A DNA stretch of 64,000 nt from Pontederia crassipes (GCA_030549335.1 CM060188.1:16867501-16931500), one strand, 5' to 3'; counted from the first letter of the stretch, positions 40,301 to 51,790 are shown. The notes: generated from the sequence alone by a model not told the origin. Program-made: numbers and translations.

Positions 40301-41555
40301 CAAATCATCATTCAAACTCGTATCGATCAAATAATCAACAACAACAACAACAACAAAGCCTTATCCCACTAGGTGGGGTCGGCTACATGGATCATACGAC
40401 GCCTCGTATCGATCAAATAATCACAGCAAATAAAAGATTTTTCGCATTTAAAAAAATGTGCATATCAAATGATAGAAATATGTTGCTAAACTGGATTTAC
40501 AATCTAGGACAGTATATCATTTTAAGCTGTAACTGCATGATCATATAAATTGCTCCAGAATTCTTACAAGAAGCTCCAATATGCCACTAAAGATTTTTCT
40601 TTTTTTTGACAGAGTCCAAACTGCCACCAGAATACTAAGAAAGCACCTTGGACCTAAGCTACACATAAAGCATAGTCCAAACATTTTTGCAGAAAGATAT
40701 TGTTAAAGACAAACTCCGCCTATGTTTTATAGCCGGTCCCAAGCCCGGATAAAGGAGGAGGGTTGTGTTAGCTTAAGAACATGGATCACCCAATGCGTCG
40801 TACAATCCATAGCCGTCCCCACCTAGTGAGATAAGGCTTTGTTGTTGTTGTATATTGTTAAAGACAAATGCCGTTAACGTACTATGTCAATGCAATAGAA
40901 GAAAAAAAGGCTGAAGTTGAGTATTTTTGGTACAAACCAAGTAAACAGAGAGTATGCAACCCGAGCTGCTTATTGTTCTTGATCTTCTGGTAGAAGCTAT
41001 CAGGCCTCCAAGTCTCCGTAAAGAAGGGTATCGAGACCGTCTCGCCAAAGCGATAAAGCTGCAGGCCGCAAGCCCCGACGGCGTTCACCACTGACGCGTT
41101 GTGTACGACCTTGACGTCCACGCCCATCTGCTTCGCGCGAACCACCAAATCCGTGTGCGTCGTCGCTCTGCAGAAGATATAGCCATCGGGTCAACGGCAT
41201 ATCGAAAGCATTGCAAAAGGTCACCGAGCAATCTAGTGACGGAAGGGAAAAAAACAGGAGTTTAGCAGCAAAACTTGAGCGCGCACCCGAAAGGATCGCC
41301 GACGACGCAGAAGGCAACGTCGGAGGCGGCGGCCTCGGAGAGTATGCGGTCGGCCTTCTCCTCCACCATCTCTCGGTCGGCGACGGTGACCTCCTTGCCG
41401 TAGAGTTGCTCGAGCTTGGAGAGGCCCTGGAGGCCGAAGGAGAGGAGGGAGGTGTAGGCCTCGACGTAGACCTTGTCGCAGCGGCGGACGGCCTCGAGGC
41501 CGCGCAGGGTGATGTCCCGCTCGTCGCCCAGGCCGAGCCCTACAATGTACAGCAT
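37394..41555 (-). CDS. DPH5: Diphthine methyl ester synthase (diphthamide biosynthesis)
   Basis: Five exons, 41555-41287, 41167-40938, 39663-39624, 39166-39075 and 37578-37394, with GT-AG junctions and continuous phase, give 271 residues. DPH5 is the SAM-dependent methylase that converts the modified EF2 histidine to (methyl) diphthine, the second stage of diphthamide synthesis, in the cytosol. Visible hallmarks: [19 protein letters not shown] at the N-terminus, GDPFGATTHTDL at 86-97, [20 protein letters not shown] in the middle, [21 protein letters not shown], and a closing [11 protein letters not shown]. The start is the conserved MLYI at 41555; the ATG eight codons upstream adds a non-conserved MQQSERQK. 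For exon 5 the acceptor TTGCAG/TTTAC is chosen over CTGCAG/AATCG because it restores [11 protein letters not shown]. Confidence 0.96.
37803..37995 (-). mobile_element. SINE with angiosperm-conserved 3' domain, copy 1 (near full length)
   Basis: On the - strand it runs from GTTTTATAGCCGGTCCCAAG near 37972 through AAAGGAGGAGGGTTGTGTTA to CCACCTAGTGGGATAAGACT and a GTT-repeat tail at 37803. The 3' block is the conserved domain shared by many unrelated angiosperm SINEs. It lies in DPH5 intron 4, in DPH5's orientation. The outer 5' edge and target-site duplication are unclear. Confidence 0.8.
38030..38104 (-). pseudogene. Phosducin-like 3 (PLP3) exon fragment inside DPH5 intron 4
   Basis: The - strand reads [20 protein letters not shown] then IASLK and a good donor (AAG/GTATTT at 38030). 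From memory this resembles the segment before the thioredoxin-like domain of plant PLP3 ([19 protein letters not shown]). No other PLP3 exon is nearby, and the rest of the frame is intron-like. It is best read as a captured or duplicated gene piece; a skipped DPH5 exon is unlikely because DPH5 is complete without it. Confidence 0.42.
38396..38478. repeat. Direct repeat A in DPH5 intron 4
   Basis: About 83 bp, from TCTAATGACATGTCA through AGTAGAACAAAATTATCTCA to CTACAATGTATACC. It is repeated 423 bp to the right. Confidence 0.85.
38819..38900. repeat. Direct repeat B in DPH5 intron 4
   Basis: Same order of words as repeat A, with a few substitutions and small indels. Confidence 0.85.
40317..40423 (-). 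mobile_element. SINE copy 2: 5'-truncated insertion with perfect 21-bp target-site duplication
   Basis: The insert 40338-40402 (65 bp) carries only the conserved 3' domain (CCACCTAGTGGGATAAGGC on the - strand) and a GTT tail. The 21 bp at 40317-40337 and 40403-40423 are identical. It lies in DPH5 intron 2. The intact duplication implies a relatively recent insertion. Confidence 0.9.
40697..40868 (+). mobile_element. SINE copy 3 with perfect 17-bp target-site duplication
   Basis: The insert 40714-40851 runs from CTCCGCCTATG through TTTTATAGCCGGTCCCAAGC and AAAGGAGGAGGGTTGTGTTA to CCACCTAGTGAGATAAGGC and a GTT tail. ATATTGTTAAAGACAAA occurs at 40697-40713 and 40852-40868. It is internally shorter than copy 1. 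It lies in DPH5 intron 2, opposite to the gene. Confidence 0.92.
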
Positions 41556-41610
41556 TTTTTGCCGCTCTGACTGCTGCACAGAGGCAGGGAGGAGGAGGAG
41601 GAAAGTTGGG

Positions 41611-41620
41611 ATTTAGGGTT
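41611..41620 (-). promoter_or_regulatory. Telo-box upstream of DPH5
   Basis: The - strand reads AACCCTAAAT, 56-65 bp upstream of the start codon. DPH5 modifies an elongation factor, so a translation-type promoter element is plausible. Confidence 0.5.
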
Positions 41621-41639
41621 CAGCCCCGCAGGTACTATT

Positions 41640-42298
41640 TAGTTGTTTTTTTTTTCTCTTTTTTTCGAGCGCTAAAATTTTCGGCTCGTCTGATTTAAAA
41701 TTGAATTAAGATTTTACTTAAAATGTGCTATTGATTATTTATAAAACATTTGAATCAAAATAAAAATTAGTGATATTTTATATAAAAAAATAGTGTATAT
41801 ATTGCAGCAAAAGACTTATTTTTTCCTGATTGATTATTTGCTCAACTTTAATTGTTCAAACTCACATTGATTCTACGTCGATCACAATTTGCAGCTGTCA
41901 AGTACGACTACGATTTTTGGAGGTAATAATAGGTCTATGCGATGCTTCGGAACAAGCGGTCGAATCTAGACTTGCTGCATAGGTCAAGCTAGAAGGAATT
42001 CTAAAAGCCTAAAATTAAATTATATAAAGGTAAATATAACTCTATTTATCCATTTCTGTGTGTTCATTTCTTGATTAGATTGAGAGAATTAGAAAATAAC
42101 ATGTTTTCTTGTGTATTGAAATTCCAGAAGACTCCTGATTGTAGAGATAGGAGGGAATTGCTACGGGCATGCATTGTCATAGCACACGAACTTGAGCCGT
42201 AGCCGTAGCGATATTAAATTCGACTACAAAGCATATACAAATAAATAAACAAAAACAAAATGGAATATTATAAAAAAAATATTATAGCATATAAAAAA
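41640..42298. other. Intergenic, no gene seen
   Basis: DPH5 promoter side, then AT-rich DNA up to the tandem array next to the tRNA. Confidence 0.5.
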
Positions 42299-42447
42299 GT
42301 GTGAAATATTAAAAATATATATAACGGCATATCGAAAAAAGTTATTATAGCATATAAAAAAAAGTGTGAAATATTGTAAAGATATATAACGGCATATCGA
42401 ATAAAGTGTGAAATATTGTAAAAATATATAACGGCATATCGAATAAA
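42299..42447. repeat. 42-bp tandem array abutting the tRNA-His 3' end
   Basis: Two near-identical 42-bp units (42364-42405 and 42406-42447, starting GTGTGAAATATTGTAAA and ending GGCATATCGAATAAA) and one diverged 65-bp unit at 42299-42363. On the - strand they lie directly downstream of the tRNA and supply its first TTTTT run, near 42424-42420. Confidence 0.9.
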
Positions 42448-42448
42448 G

Positions 42449-42520
42449 TGTGGCTGCTGGAATTCGAGCCCAGGTCTCCACGGCCACAAAGTGGAATTCT
42501 AACCACTAAACTACAGCCAC
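42449..42520 (-). tRNA. tRNA-His (GTG)
   Basis: Read on the - strand from 42520: acceptor GTGGCTG pairs fully with CAGCCAC. The D-arm contains GTTTAGTGGTTAG. The anticodon loop is TTGTGGC with GTG at 42487-42485, and the T-loop is CTCGAAT, with T-stem CTGGG/TCCAG. The internal promoter boxes A and B are intact. Two changes from the usual plant tRNA-His are visible: a T-C mismatch at the base of the anticodon stem next to the loop (31-39), and a G-T wobble closing the T-stem. It is probably functional or only mildly degenerate. Confidence 0.88.
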
Positions 42521-42684
42521 TGCTTGGATAAATCATCTTAAAGTTTTATTAAGATGGATTTAAAACTAATAAACACAAGACTTACGGACAAAATCTATAA
42601 ATATAATACAATCTAAAGACTACGAGCTTGTGGCAGCCTCAGAATTTGATGTGCAACAACGAGTGGGAGGGACATGCAATGCGG

Positions 42685-45600
42685 CTACTTTACTTCGGCA
42701 GCTTTAAAGAGCTCTCTCCATTTCCGAGGGTCACTTTCTGGTCCTTCACCCTGCAAACGAACAAGAGCACAATGATTTAATAAGGAACACGATCAGAGTC
42801 CAAGATATGCCGAGTTTGGAAGAAGGAAAAAGAAAGCAATATGATATGGGGATAAGAAGTTCAGATAATGTTTAATCAGACTCTTATACCTCTACTGAGT
42901 TGATTTCATATATTTGTCCCTCGGTAAACTCTATGTCTAGAGCTTGTATGCAGGCTTCTGCAACCACTAGTCTGCTGGCCTCGCCGACAAGTTTGTCACC
43001 TATAATTATGAAACATGATGAACGGTCTGTGAAAGAAAAAAAAAGGATAAAAGGTAAAAGAAAATTCATGGTTTCACTTGAAGGTCAATCCTTATTCCTT
43101 ATCGTAACAGCGACTTGTAACGTAGTTAAGATTGATATCATAAGGGCAATAAGAATGCACATCTTGAAGCATTCCAGTAACTTGTTTCTGAAGCCTTTTT
43201 ACACTGGTAATTTGCCAATACATCTAATTCTTTTATTTTTGTGTCTAGTGTGCACATCTTAAGTAAATATAATGGAGGGTTAGTGGCGAAGCAGAAAAGT
43301 TATATAGGGGGTGCACATTTAATTAATATCATCATAAAATAAAAAAAACATAAAATAATATTACTAAATAATTCGTCATCCACTGATCATCCAGTTGGTT
43401 GGGATGATAGGCTGATTTTGGTATGCGAAAAGTGTGATTAAGTCAATTCAACTTCATTTTGAAGATTGTCATTTTTTGTTTAGAAGTATCTTCATAATCA
43501 TTTCTTATTCTACATTTTTCATCGTGAACTATATTTTATGATGGAGGCAATCTTTTCTTGAAATACTTCTCTATTTCTATATATTAAAAAATGTAGAAGG
43601 CAAACCACGACACCAACTCCCAACATCTGATTACATAAATAATAAAAAGCAATTTGATTTTCAGGGGTGCCAATGCACCCCCTTCCCTCCTCGTCTTGGA
43701 GGGTACCATCAGAAATTTAAAAGAAATATCACAGGTGGGCTATTTATCTGCCTCATCTAATTGATTTGAAAAGAGATATGTTAAGACTGGCAATATTGAA
43801 CAGCATGATACTTTGCTGACCATGAGAAAGAAAAAAATCATAGAGAAGTCTATCACAATGGCTTGTTAGAAAAATATGACAACTTGGCACGCAGAAACAC
43901 CATTGCATTTGAATGGAGAAAACAATAGTATGTTCATGAGTTGTTGCTCAAGAATACATATCATGAAACAAAAGCCAAGCCTTTTGATTTCAGGATGAGG
44001 AACAATCTGAGTACAAGAAAAATTATCGGTGAAATACATGATAAGTGCTCAAATATCAATACGTTCTGGAGGGTAATGTAAATAATGTTTGTATGAATAT
44101 TGTGATATAAAACCTCAAAGCCAATTGAGATTGGTATATGTTAAGGAAAACTTGGCATGAAGCTTGATTATGAGTGTGGAACCAAGTGCCTTATGGAGAT
44201 TAGAAAACTAAAATACTGGGCAGGGAAAATTGACATCCTGAAAATTGAAGCATTTTTCAACAAATTGACATGACAAAGATTAAAAATAGGATGAGTAAAG
44301 GATAATAAAATCATTCATGATGAAGTTCAAGTGTTATCAGGCAATTAAATGACTATATCACATTCGTAAGAAGTGTATGCATCGTAATTTTATCATTACT
44401 ATGGCACACACTTAGTTGTGAAAAAAAATTAATGAAAGGAACTGCTAAAGTGTGCAGACATCCTAATGAAGATAGATTTATAAAAAAATATTATACTCCT
44501 TCGAAGAAATCAGTGAGTACATATACCTTTACCCATAATGACTGCACGTCGTTTTCCTGCAGTTGCTTTTAGTAATGTATTTAGGTCATATGAAGTATAT
44601 GGTCCATCAGTCAAACGGCCAGGCCTAGAAAGTTTCATATAAAATATATTAATGCATAAAAACAAATATCAAAATTTTCATTAGTAGATAATCTCACCTG
44701 ATAATGGTGAATGGGAGGCCAGAATTCTGAATATAATCCTCTGCCATCTTCTTGAACTTTAAAACACCAAAAAGATTCATGATGCTGCAAAAGATGCAAA
44801 TTAACTCATAAAAAGTCTACACAACACTATTTTGATTATGAATCAAACGAATCTTGATAAAATGTTTATGGAATGAATCAACTTGTTCTTAGATAACATT
44901 TTCAAAGTAATAAATCTGATCCTTGAATTATAGTTTTTTTAATTAGGCATCCTGAATGGATGGATGCAATTGCATATGTATCCTTACAATGCAAGATTTT
45001 TTAATATCAGAGGATGGATTGGACATGTTAAATGAATTTACGTCATTCAAAAAGCTTATCTATGTTGAATAATATTAGAATAAATGAATTGAACATGGAT
45101 TAGATATCTTAAATAAATTGAACTCATTTGAAAAATTAATGTCTTCTTGTTATCTCATTCAGAAAACTGTCTTGAGATTATTCAAAAAGGTGGCTTGGCT
45201 CAACGAACTTGTAGCCATTGTAACGTAACCATTGACCACATAAGCTTAAAATTTCAACAGATATCATATAAACTCTAGACATTCCATGGAGTTTATTACT
45301 GATGAATTTTTTCATTGCTGATGAATTTTATTTTGATTCTCAGTGTGGAATTATATGTTCATAGATAGTTGCAGAACATTGTCCTGTATTGTTCATAGAA
45401 TGCAATCAACATAAAGCATATTTGCTAAACTTTGTGTAATCAATAATGAACAACCAATTTAATATTTAAAATTGGATTGCTTACCTCCAGGGCAACTCAT
45501 TATATTTTGTAACACCAATCGATGATACAAGAATGAGTCTCTGCAATGTTGAAGGAAGAACAGCTACAAGATTCCGGATGCCTTCCCAATCTTGAAAGAA

Positions 45601-48169
45601 TACAAGATATAATAGATTAAAAGCATCTCTTAAAAATAATATAAGTTCTTTCGCATTCAAAGTTGTCATCTTCATCAATTGTAAGGTTAGTATCAGAAAA
45701 GGTCAGGATTCAAGGCCCTCTCTAATAATTCAACAATTAAATGAAGAGTATATTCAGGACAGAACAATGCTAAAAACTGGAATAATGGAAGTGGAATCCA
45801 TCCATTTACTGAATGTGATTTATTTCATTGACATACAACATAAAAAATGTCATGACTGATTCATCTAAGATGTCTTTAAGATCTGACTATTAATTTAAAT
45901 TATAATTTACCAAAGAATACAGTTATTCACAACTAAGATAAAAAAAATTGTGAATGTCAAAACATATCATCCAAGATAAAATTGAAGACCCTTAAAGCAA
46001 TCAGCCTGGAAGTATGGATGAACTCATAATCTTGTTGATAACTGAACTCAAAAGCAAAACAAGGAAACAACAATGAGAACATCAAGGATACAAAATAAGT
46101 CTTAATTTTCTGTATATGCTGTTGATCTTGTTCTTTCATATCTATGTGGTTGAACTTGGATTAGTTTGTTAGTGCAAATACTTAGTGAAAAACCATAAAA
46201 TCTGAGGTGACTTAAGGCAAACATTTTTAGGATAATAGTAATTAGGACATCTATTCCAGCATAGGAGACATGCATTAAATATAAAGTTGAATATGTTTTG
46301 GGCTAATAGCTTAAGCTCCTTCATTCAAAATCCAAATGGTAAAATAGAAAATAAATAGCTTTAACTGGGAAATGATAATTACTTCATATATGAAAAAAGC
46401 TGAGATATGAAGAACAACAATCATACCTACTCGTTCAGGAGTATTGTCTCCATCCCAGCGTTTTGAAGGAAAAGCTGTGGTTCCAGTGCAGCAAATCACA
46501 TGTGTTACTCCCTATTAAACAAAGAGACACTTGATCTTATGAGAGTTTGGACATATAAATAAAAGATTCAAAGCTCAGTCATACAAAAGTATAAAGCAGA
46601 ACTAGCCATAGAAGCTAACCTCAAATATAGAACTGTCGAGCTCACTCGGATTTCTAGTGTCACCTTTCCGGATCTATCACCATTATCAGTGTCACAAAGC
46701 AAAGTCATGTAACAGAACCATGAAAAATGTTTGAAGTGGTCTGAACACAATGAATTTATCATGATACCTCTAAGATGCTCTCATCCTGTTCACCGAACAG
46801 GGATATGGCCTTCGAAGGATCTCTAAGCAATAACCGTTGTTTAACATTTCTACTTAGTAAGGATGCAACAATTAGCTGCCCTGGAAACAAAAGAAACATG
46901 CACGCGTTTGCAAATTGAAGAATAGCTGAGCAAGTGATAGGTGAAATGGCAAGCCTATAACATATTGGCATGTGAAAATTGAACTAATCTGCAAGGTAGA
47001 GAATCTCATTACTTTCAAATAAATTGCATTGATGTTTCTTAAATTTGGTTTGGTTACTAATAGAGCGGAATGGCGTCGTATGATCCATGTAGCAAGACCC
47101 CACCTAGTGGGATAAGACTTTGTTGTTGTTGTTGTTGTTGATGTTGATGTTTCTTAAATTTGATACAACCAAACCAATATGCTGTCCCATAATTATGCAT
47201 CCCTTCTTGTTGGAGCAAAGTTTTATGCCCTATATAATTATATTTTAATGATACAAACTTCGAAAGATTAGAGTTATATGTCAAAAAAGTTTAAATAGAA
47301 ATGAGTTATTTCATGCATTGAACTTTCGATTAATAATTGTCTCTCTTCCCATTAATAATTGCACCTGTTGACCGAGCAGCGCAGAGTCGAATTCCAGGAA
47401 AGTCGAGACTATACCGGTCGACCGGTCCATTAACAGTAACGAACTGGCACTGAGAAAATTGTGCAATGGTTATATAGACCGGTCCATTAACACTTACGGC
47501 TAATTTTGGCTAAATCAAATAGCAACAGCCATATTATTCAAAAAGGCCTATTAAAGAAACCAAGGGGTGCAGAATTCATCAAGCTCAAGGGAAACATCAC
47601 TGGCAAGGAAAAGTGGGAAGAAGAGCTTCAAGTTGCAAATATTTTATTTCTTTCTCTTTTTGTGAATGAATAAGGCGAAAGATGAATTTTCTGCTTTGTA
47701 AGCCTCTTCACTCCTATTCTAGTACCATGACTTCGCGATGCAGTATGGGAAATGACAATGGATCCTTTCTACCCAACAGCAAGAACAATCCACACTAAAT
47801 TTCTACCACGATTTTTTCAAAGAAGAAAGCAAGCATCCTGAAAACAAAGATGCGCATACCGACGCCGCCCGACCCACCGACGACGAGAACGAGCTTGTTC
47901 GACGATGGAATCGCCTGGGGAGCCTGTGCTTCGGACGTTCCTGAGGCCTGGGCCTGCTCTTCTTTAACTGCGTGCGTAGCGCACCTTCTTCCTCCGGCGC
48001 CGTAGCTCAATGCGGCGGGGTTCGCCGGAAGCAGGGAGCAACGGGAAGCTGTGAGGCGGCCGCGCGCCGGTTGTGGAAGGAGGGACGGCGGCGTGGGAGG
48101 GCTCCTCTGAGCTCCGTCGGGGGAGAGGAGGAGCTGAGAGAGCGAGTGAGGAGCCATTTTGAGGGCCAT
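42685..48169 (-). CDS. Chloroplast-targeted NAD(P)-binding Rossmann-fold protein (atypical SDR)
   Basis: Nine exons: 48169-47860, 46880-46768, 46673-46620, 46511-46427, 45590-45485, 44784-44698, 44624-44527, 42999-42890 and 42750-42685. All junctions are GT-AG with matching phase, giving 342 residues. Residues 1 to about 75 are a Ser/Pro/Arg/Ala-rich transit peptide. The Rossmann core begins KLVLVVGGSGGVGQLIVASL, with the dinucleotide-binding glycines at 98-104. Then come RLLLRDPSKA, THVICCTGTTAFPSKRWDGD, RLILVSSIGVTKYNELPW, PFTIIRPGRLTDGPYTSYDL and GEASRLVVAEACIQALDIEF. This order fits the plant atypical SDR (NAD-dependent epimerase/NmrA-like) group of unknown substrate, recalled as At4g31530-like. 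It presumably binds NAD(P) in plastids. An alternative start is the Met at codon 5. Confidence 0.92.
43281..43696. mobile_element. hAT-like non-autonomous element in intron 7 of the Rossmann gene
   Basis: The 8-bp direct repeats TGGAGGGT at 43273-43280 and 43697-43704 flank a 416-bp AT-rich segment. Its ends carry inverted GGGGGTGCA / TGCACCCCC blocks set slightly inward (about 43308 and 43674). The outermost bases are poorly inverted, so the ends have decayed. Confidence 0.6.
47029..47162 (+). mobile_element. SINE copy 4 with perfect 19-bp target-site duplication
   Basis: The insert 47048-47143 (96 bp) has ATGGCGTCGTATGATCCATG, the conserved CCCACCTAGTGGGATAAGAC block and a GTT/GAT tail. 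TTGATGTTTCTTAAATTTG occurs at 47029-47047 and 47144-47162. It lies in intron 1 of the Rossmann-protein gene, opposite to the gene. Confidence 0.92.
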
Positions 48170-50856
48170 TAGACGCAGACCGAGGAGGCAGCCTCAGAGT
48201 TGCAAAGAGGAGTCGAAACTTGAAAATATTTTAAGCTCCAAACCAAGTACAGAGCAACTGTTTGGTTTGTGACAATTTTTCATGTCAATTTCCATCAGAA
48301 AAAAGAGAAAAAAAAATATAGACCAGGAATTTATGGAGCAAATGTGATTAACGAAAAGAAAAAAAAAAGGGATGAGAACAAATAAATAATTCGTGGCGAA
48401 TGGTGAGTTGAAGTGGGATTCTCCGGAACCAATCCATACTTGTGATCTCTATCTACGTGGCTTTGTCCAGGGCCAGATAACTTATTTGATAATAATATCT
48501 CTGGGACTCTTGAATTATGCTTTGTTCTAGAGAAAAATAATTAGAATTTGGATTTAGAAATCACTAATTATTGTTGGATGACATCAGTTTTTTTGTATAG
48601 TACTGAACAATATGTTTCATTAATTCTTGTTGAACTTAATATTTTGATTAGTATAACTATTTGGCTAGAATATAGGAATTATATAATTAACGGATTGCAA
48701 TCTGATTATAAATTTAGTAAAAAAAAAGTATTTGCTAAATATAACTGTTAAACTAATGTATGACTACCAAATAACAAAATAGACAAAGGATATCTGTAAT
48801 AAATTATTTATAATGTTTTTTATCAAATAAAAATGATTTTAAATTATTGGTGTACTGTAAAATAATGTATTTTAAGATAACGTCTTATTTATGTTGATAA
48901 GTAAATTAAACCTTTGAGATATTAAAACGAAAATGATACGTCATTCTTAAAAATAAAAAAATTAATATAATGATGATATATTGAAAATAAAATTTTAAAC
49001 AATTATTTTATACTTTATGTATTAGTGAAGTAGCATAGGATTTTTTTTTTTTTTTGCTATTTCAAATTATCACTTTTGGGAAGTGCCAACTAGTGTCTAT
49101 AATATACCCATAAGTTTCAATATTCACATAATCAAAATTTATTACTCGATGGTTTCAAAACAATATAATGAAATAGCGGTTGACACAATTGATTAATTGA
49201 ATTGCGATTGAAGTTATTGAGAAGGGTGTTAATAGTTTTAGGTTCGATTTGTTAAGTTATCATTTTGATTAAAAGAATGTCATTTATTTTTTTATTTTGA
49301 ATTAATTAAATGTTAATAATTATTAAAAAATAGAGAATATCTATATTCTAAATCTATTTAAAATTTGAGAAAGAAATCTTTTTATATTTATTATTCTAAC
49401 CCATTCCATTGTGTGAATAAGAGAAACAATATTTTTATTTTAATACGATATTAAAAAAATAAATTCAAAATCACTTACTCTGACGTTATATTAGATTAGA
49501 TGTGCTAATAATTTATCACAAAAGCGTAAGCCATAATTCTTTATTTTTTATTGTTTCAGTACACATATTTATTTAAGTTTATTATTATATTTATCTTCTC
49601 TTTTAATTTTGTTACACCATCTCTCAACTTGATGTGATCCCTATGATTGATTACAGGTGATTTTTACTTGGCCAGGATGCTGTTTTTCATCCATGGCACT
49701 TAAATAATGTCATGTCATCATAAACATAATGCTTATACTAACGTATATAATATAATCATATATTATATTCAGAAAAAAATGAAAAATTAAGGATGGCTCT
49801 CCAACAATAGAATATAAAATTAGAAAATAGAATAAAGAAAATAGCCTGATAAATGTTAATATAATAAAACAGAGAAAAAAATATTAATATACTTTAACTA
49901 TAATCTTGTGGCCCTATTTATTGAGCCTTTGAGGGAGAAACCTTTCTTCTTCCACACAAGAGGTCCAATAAGAAAAACAGTTCGGCCCAATACAAAAATT
50001 TATATCCAGTAAGGACGAAATAAAAAAATCAACCTAACCCAAGCTTTTGAGATATCTCGACTTGAGTTTTTTTTTTCCTTTGATTTAAATTTTGAAATAT
50101 TAAAGTTATTTTGAAATATTTCAAGATAAGTAATTATTAAAATAGATGAAATTGATGATAAAGACATTAAATTTGTTAACACAATAAGTATTTAACCCCA
50201 AAAAATAATAAAACTAATGCCTGGACAGTAAAAAAAAAAGAAAAAAATCACATTACCTAATTTGTCTTTTTTTTTTCGGTCGAGAACAAAATAAATAATT
50301 AAATTATGACTTCAAGAACGAAGTCGATTACTAATTTTTTTTAAAAAAAATATGAAAGACAAATAAACAAAGTGGACCTGGACAGCATATATGTTTATAT
50401 ATAGGACAAAATGAATCCATCATTTTGTCCTCCAGTCCACTTTCTTACTTTTTTTTCTTACATTACAAATTTCCGAAATTGATTCATTTACTTGACGGGC
50501 ACATAATTGATTCCACTTTCCATTGTTTTTAAAAATTTTGTAGTTGTAATGTTCAAAATTTTGTTTGACACTTTGGCGTGAGAAAGTCTACAGCTCACCT
50601 TTCTTTTGGGTTTCTTTTTTTTTTTTAATATTTGACCGTCTTGTGTTTGAAATATTAGTAGGATCTCAAATTAGATCTATTTTTCTTATTAATTTACATC
50701 TTGACATTAATAATTAATATAGTTGGTGTTCGGAAATGTTTCTTTTTTCTTGATTCTTGTTGATTTATTATTTTCATTTATTTAGGTTATATATACGACT
50801 TGCAAAAATCACTCGACTAATAAATAAATAAATAATTTCTTCTTAGACCTTCTTGG

Positions 50857-50898
<42 letters not shown>

Positions 50899-51500
50899 TT
50901 TATATTCAAATCCTAAAACACAAAATTTAAAATTGTAGTATTCAAATGTCTCGCAAGTGAACACCTTGATCATAATTTATGAAATATTTATTTTATTCTA
51001 CTTCTTTAGCATAAGAAAATATATAAAAATATATTGCATAATCACTAAAGCATGAATTTTAAATGTTAATTCGTGCTCATTTATATTTTTTTATTTTTGT
51101 ATTAATCAATGTTTTTTTATTCGCACTAATTCTCGTTCGGTGTCACTATCTTTTAATTAATTTGTATATTCGAATGAGAGTAAAATGATAAAGTTTGACA
51201 CGTGATTCAGCTCAAACAATTTGGAACTTACGAAATGTAATCTTGCTAACTATTCACCATTGAAATTATTTTTGTAACTTAATAAAGCGATTTCAAAGTT
51301 GATTACAAAATTTATTAATAAAAATAATATAGATATGTCTCTCTAATTTATGATACAAAGAGATTAATGTTTGATTAAATTCCTCAAAAAAATGGAATTG
51401 GGCCTTATCGCCACAATTTGACCACCGGCCTCGACCAAACCAGGAGACGTGGCGTGGCATGCGGTCTCATCTCATGTTTTCGGCTTTTTGAGGAGTTTTG
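48170..51500. other. Promoter side of the Rossmann gene and intergenic DNA
   Basis: The first few hundred bases presumably hold the promoter; no clear TATA box was assigned. The rest is AT-rich, with a TA microsatellite at 50859-50896 and no gene. Confidence 0.5.
50859..50896. repeat. TA dinucleotide microsatellite
   Basis: About 19 AT units. Confidence 0.9.
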
Positions 51501-51790
51501 ACCCACATGGCATCACTTCTAGATCGATGTTCGGATGTTGTGACTTGTGAGTAACCAACAAAACGGGGCGGGGTTGCATTAAAAAGTTGCTTTCTTTTTT
51601 TACTCTCTTTCTCTCTCCCCACTCTCTCTCTCCTTTCTCTCTCTCTCACGCACACCGTCCTTCTGGCTTCCATTTTCACATGCAAACAGTCAAATTTGAG
51701 GATTTGACGGCGACCCCCATTGGCAAATTTCTTCCCTTCTTTACTTCTTTCTCGTCCTCCCTCGTGTCCCACACTTTCGTACCATTAAAT
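51420..51790. other. Orphan CT-rich, promoter-like island
   Basis: GC content rises, with ACGTGGCGTGG and a CTCTCTC tract (51598-51650) followed by pyrimidine-rich sequence, like a plant core promoter and leader. No coding exon follows before the DNA turns AT-rich. It could be a relic promoter or a non-coding transcript start. Confidence 0.3.

Noticed and set aside
42299..42447. Repeat array considered as CRISPR-like
   Set aside because: Units are contiguous without spacers, in a plant nuclear genome, next to a tRNA.
42224..42536. Hydrophobic 63-87 codon frames with FHTLFDMPLYIF repeats
   Set aside because: They are translations of the 42-bp tandem array and the tRNA.
51467..51772. 101-codon arginine/glutamate-rich frame
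   Set aside because: It is the antisense reading of a CT-rich tract with no conserved features.
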